From NCBI RefSeq assembly GCF_013836145.1, contig NZ_CP057483.1, forward strand, positions 372,001 to 436,000: a DNA stretch of 64,000 bases, given 5' to 3'. Below, piece after piece: positions 61,102-64,000 of this stretch; within the stretch, counting starts at the first letter, position 1, and every line of letters begins with the position of its first letter. The translations under genes and the position numbers were made by a program. This DNA comes from Citrobacter sp. RHB25-C09 (lineage in GTDB: Bacteria > Pseudomonadota > Gammaproteobacteria > Enterobacterales > Enterobacteriaceae). The notes under the pieces are model-generated. The model did not search any database, was not told the origin of the DNA, and worked only from the letters and a program-made list of their open reading frames with translations.

Positions 61102-61221
61102 TGTCTGGCGGCTGTAGCGCGGTGGTCCCACCTGACCCCATGCCGAACTCAGAAGTGAAACGCCGTAGCGCCGATGGTAGTGTGGGGTCTCCCCATGTGA
61201 GAGTAGGGAACTGCCAGACAT
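61102..61221 (+). rRNA. rrfF: 5S ribosomal RNA (second copy)
   Basis: 120 nt, TGTCTGGCGGC to ACTGCCAGACAT. Differs from the first copy at positions 3 (C→U), 13 (U→G) and 117 (G→A); the 3/117 changes keep the base pair. Confidence 0.98.
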
Positions 61222-61233
61222 CAAATAAGTGAG

Positions 61234-61260
61234 AAGGCCATCCGAAAGGATGGCCTTTTT
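61234..61260 (+). terminator. rRNA operon terminator
   Basis: AAGGCCATCC-GAAA-GGATGGCCTTTTT: a perfect 10-bp stem with GAAA tetraloop and T-run, 12 nt after the second 5S. Confidence 0.96.
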
Positions 61261-61282
61261 GCATTTCTACGCTGCACAAACT

Positions 61283-61317
61283 GTAGTCCGGGTAAGGCGA
61301 AGCCGCCACCCGGCATA
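61283..61317. repeat. REP unit between rrn terminator and aapP
   Basis: GTAGTCCGGGTAAGGCG…CGCCACCCGGCA is a single palindromic REP next to the aapP stop codon. Confidence 0.8.
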
Positions 61318-61325
61318 ACAAACGA

Positions 61326-62084
61326 TTAATGAATTACCTGCGACAGAAATGCCCGCGTACGTTCTGACTTAGGATGCGCAAAGAACTCATCCGGTGGTGC
61401 TTGCTCAACAATCTCACCACGATCCATAAAGATCACCCGGTCAGCCACTGTTCTGGCAAACCCCATCTCATGCGTTACACACAGCATTGTCATTCCGGAC
61501 TGCGCCAGTCCAATCATGGTATCCAACACTTCTTTGACCATTTCAGGATCCAGCGCTGAAGTGGGCTCATCAAACAGCATAATCTTGGGCTTCATGCATA
61601 AAGATCGGGCGATTGCCACGCGCTGTTGTTGTCCACCTGAAATTTGCCCTGGAAACTTATGCGCATGCTCAGCGATGCGTACACGCTCCAGATAATGCAT
61701 CGCCAGCACTTCAGCCTCTTTCGAAGGCATCTTTCGTACCCAAATCGGTGCCAGAGTACAGTTTTGCAGAACGGTAAGGTGAGGAAAGAGATTAAAATGT
61801 TGGAAAACCATACCAACTTCCTGTCTGACGCGCTCAATGTTGCGAATATCTTCATTGATCTCGATACCATCCACAACAATGCGTCCCTTCTGATGTTCTT
61901 CCAGATGGTTAATGCAGCGGATAGTGGTAGATTTACCCGAACCCGAAGGCCCACATAACACAATACGCTCCCCCTGTTTCACCTTCAGATTGATATTTTT
62001 AAGAACATGAAACTGTCCGTACCACTTGTTAACGTTTTCTAGCGTAATCATCGCGTCGGCAGGTTGCATTAATAATTGGCTCAT
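61326..62084 (-). CDS. aapP: Polar amino-acid ABC transporter ATPase AapP (YhdZ)
   Basis: 252-residue ATPase of a polar amino-acid importer. Walker A GPSGSGKST, signature ISGGQQQRVAIA, Walker B IMLFDEPTSALDPE and the His switch CVTHEMGFA are all present. 7 nt downstream of aapM. Symbol follows the Rhizobium AapJQMP naming; the E. coli name is yhdZ. Confidence 0.95.
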   Translation of the reverse strand: MSQLLMQPADAMITLENVNKWYGQFHVLKNINLKVKQGERIVLCGPSGSGKSTTIRCINHLEEHQKGRIVVDGIEINEDIRNIERVRQEVGMVFQHFNLFPHLTVLQNCTLAPIWVRKMPSKEAEVLAMHYLERVRIAEHAHKFPGQISGGQQQRVAIARSLCMKPKIMLFDEPTSALDPEMVKEVLDTMIGLAQSGMTMLCVTHEMGFARTVADRVIFMDRGEIVEQAPPDEFFAHPKSERTRAFLSQVIH

Positions 62085-62091
62085 AGAATCC

Positions 62092-63201
62092 TCAGTGCGG
62101 TGTACGCCCGGTGTTAAAGCGCTTTTCCAGATGCTGGCTGTAGCGCGACATACTGAAACAGAAAACCCAGTAAATCAGTGCAGCGAAAACATAACCTTCA
62201 GTGGACATACCCAGCCAGACCGGGTCAACCGTTGCCTGTTGTACGCTACTGAACAGATCAAACAATCCGATAATGATGACCAGACTGGTATCTTTAAAGA
62301 GAGCGATGATGGTGTTAACCAGCCCTGGAATGACCAACTTCAGCGCCTGGGGAAGAATGACCAGACCCTGAGTTTTCCAGTAGCCCAGAGCCAGTGATTC
62401 TGCGGCTTCGTACTGCCCTTTCGGCAGAGCCTGTAATCCTCCACGAACGACTTCTGCCACATAGGCTGACTGAAAAAGGATCACTCCAACCAGTGCACGA
62501 ATGAGCTTATCAATACTGGTGCCTTCCGCCATAAACAGGGGAAGCATCACCGATGACATAAACAACACGGTGATTAACGGTACCCCTCGCCAGAACTCGA
62601 TGAAGATGACCGAGAGGATCCGCACGACAGGCATATGGGAGCGTCTTCCCAGCGCCAACAAAATGCCCAGCGGAAGTGCTCCTGCAATGCCAACAGCCGC
62701 GATGATCAGCGTGAGCGTCAGCCCGCCCCACTGTCGGGTTTCGACGCGTTCGAGCCCCAACAGTCCACCATATAAAAGCCACCAGACAACAAGGGGGTAG
62801 AGAATGCCCCAGGCCACGATATAACGGCCACGTCGTGGCATAGCTTTCCAGAACATCGGCGCAATGGAAAGCAGCCCGATAATCAGTGCCAGGTTGATAC
62901 GCCAGCGTTGATCGTGTGGATAAAGCCCATACATGAAATGCCCAAAACGTTCATGGACAAATACCCAGCAGGCACCGGCTTTCGTGCAGTCTGCCCGGGT
63001 TGACCCGATCCAATTGGCCTGCAAGAACGCCCAATTGATTAATGGCGGGATGAGTTCCCACATCAGCCATACGCACACGAGCGTCAGCAGGCTATTAAAC
63101 CAACTGGAAAACAGATTCTTACGCATCCACAGCAGTGGGTGAGCACTACTACCGGTGCTGACCGGGCGCGGGGGATGAGATAACAGTACTTTCGTCATCA
63201 T
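62092..63201 (-). CDS. aapM: Amino-acid ABC transporter permease AapM (YhdY)
   Basis: 369-residue HisM/GlnP-family permease with an N-terminal soluble/first-helix part, a periplasmic insertion and several membrane helices. The EAA-loop region reads EAAESLALGYWKTQGLVILP. 6 nt after aapQ. Confidence 0.94.
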   Translation of the reverse strand: MMTKVLLSHPPRPVSTGSSAHPLLWMRKNLFSSWFNSLLTLVCVWLMWELIPPLINWAFLQANWIGSTRADCTKAGACWVFVHERFGHFMYGLYPHDQRWRINLALIIGLLSIAPMFWKAMPRRGRYIVAWGILYPLVVWWLLYGGLLGLERVETRQWGGLTLTLIIAAVGIAGALPLGILLALGRRSHMPVVRILSVIFIEFWRGVPLITVLFMSSVMLPLFMAEGTSIDKLIRALVGVILFQSAYVAEVVRGGLQALPKGQYEAAESLALGYWKTQGLVILPQALKLVIPGLVNTIIALFKDTSLVIIIGLFDLFSSVQQATVDPVWLGMSTEGYVFAALIYWVFCFSMSRYSQHLEKRFNTGRTPH

Positions 63202-63207
63202 GATTCC

Positions 63208-64000
63208 TTAGCGCTCAACAAGGGCGATTCGTCGGTTGTAGATATTCATCAGCAGCGAAATGCTAAGACTGATTATCAGATATACCGACATCGTAATGGC
63301 GATCGTTTCAATGGCTTGTCCCGTCTGGTTCAGCACCGTTCCGGCAAACAGAGAAACCATATCCGGATAGCCGATCGCGGCGGCAAGCGAAGAGTTTTTA
63401 ACAATATTCAGATATTGGCTGGTCAGGGGAGGAATAATTACCCGCAGCGCCTGAGGGATAATGACCTGGCGCAGCGTCACGGTATTAGGTAATCCCAGAG
63501 AGCGGGCGGCCTCATGCTGACCATAAGGTACTGCCTGAATACCTGCACGGATGATTTCGGCAATAAACGCCGAGGTATAAACCGAAAGCGCCAGTGTCAG
63601 TGCCGCCAGCTCTGGGATTAGCACCATGCCGCCGCGGAAATTAAACCCACGGAGCTGGGGGATTTCCCAGTGAAGCGCAGCACCGAAAAGCCAGTGCGCT
63701 GCTAATGGCAGCAGCACAATCACCCCTAATGCGCCGGGCCAGGTTCTGCGCAATTGTCCCGTTTTCGTTTGGTGTTGCTTATTAAAGCGAAAAAGCGCAA
63801 TAGAAACTGCAACCGCGAGTAAGACGGCAATTCCGAAAGCGAGAAGACCATCACCCATCTGTGGTGCGGGTATGTAAAGTCCACGATTGCTCAGAAAGAC
63901 GATGTCCAGCGCGTCGACGGCCTGACGCGGGCCGGGTAAATTGCGCAGCACGGCAAAGTACCAGAAAAAGATTTGCAGAAGAGGCGGGATATTACGGAAC
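63208..64000 (-). CDS. aapQ: Amino-acid ABC transporter permease AapQ (YhdX), N-terminus outside window
   Basis: Partial permease; the reading frame runs to the right edge without a stop and the internal MLRNLPGPRQ segment is not the start. The EAA loop is EAARSLGLPNTVTLRQVIIP, and the C-terminus ends NIYNRRIALVER. Full family length is about 390 residues, so roughly a third is missing. The solute-binding gene (yhdW/aapJ) should follow beyond the window. Confidence 0.94.
   Translation of the reverse strand, partial: FRNIPPLLQIFFWYFAVLRNLPGPRQAVDALDIVFLSNRGLYIPAPQMGDGLLAFGIAVLLAVAVSIALFRFNKQHQTKTGQLRRTWPGALGVIVLLPLAAHWLFGAALHWEIPQLRGFNFRGGMVLIPELAALTLALSVYTSAFIAEIIRAGIQAVPYGQHEAARSLGLPNTVTLRQVIIPQALRVIIPPLTSQYLNIVKNSSLAAAIGYPDMVSLFAGTVLNQTGQAIETIAITMSVYLIISLSISLLMNIYNRRIALVER

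Overview
The window is a chromosomal segment of an enteric bacterium (Enterobacteriaceae). Gene order, protein sequences and intergenic REP elements closely follow the E. coli/Salmonella nirBDC–rrnD–aap(yhdXYZ) segment. The 16S variable-region sequence and a lone hopD-type peptidase beside bfr, where E. coli has a full gsp operon, suggest Citrobacter or a close relative. That genus call comes from memory of 16S and synteny, not from a search.

Layout. (1) 1–5900: nitrite reduction (nirC partial, nirD, nirB, with FNR and NarL/P sites), tsgA, and ppiA behind a consensus CRP site. (2) 5990–14412: yhfG-fic, pabA, argD, yhfK, crp, yhfA, prkB, yheU, yheT. (3) 14413–16296: the only clear accessory island, lying between yheT and yheS. 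It holds two coupled small genes (STM2901-like and DUF1493-like), a convergent orphan T6SS hcp broken by a one-base deletion, and a decayed remnant. (4) 16297–24882: yheS, kefG-kefB-yheV, slyD, slyX, fkpA, yheO, tusDCB. (5) 24900–30804: str operon (rpsL, rpsG, fusA, tufA), bfd-bfr iron storage, and hopD. (6) 31000–44880: S10, spc and alpha ribosomal operons, with secY, rpoA and recognisable autoregulatory RNA sites. (7) 44943–55233: yhdN, zntR, arfA, mscL, trkA, rsmB, fmt, def, dprA, smg, yrdD, tsaC, aroE, yrdB, yrdA. (8) 55234–61260: a complete rRNA operon, 16S–tRNA-Ile–tRNA-Ala–23S–5S–tRNA-Thr–5S, with P1/P2, boxA and a terminator. (9) 61326–64000: amino-acid ABC transporter genes aapP, aapM and aapQ (partial).

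Most of the window is housekeeping: translation machinery, rRNA, initiator-Met formylation and deformylation, ribosome rescue, tRNA modification. The items that deserve a second look are the yheT–yheS island; two fold-back elements in the rRNA operon spacers (an ERIC-like element between 23S and 5S, and an 82-nt imperfect palindrome between the tRNA genes) that share the same central hairpin; a compensatory base-pair difference between the two 5S genes; a stand-alone prepilin peptidase lacking the methylase domain; and the non-canonical Fic motif. No insertion sequence, prophage or CRISPR array was seen.
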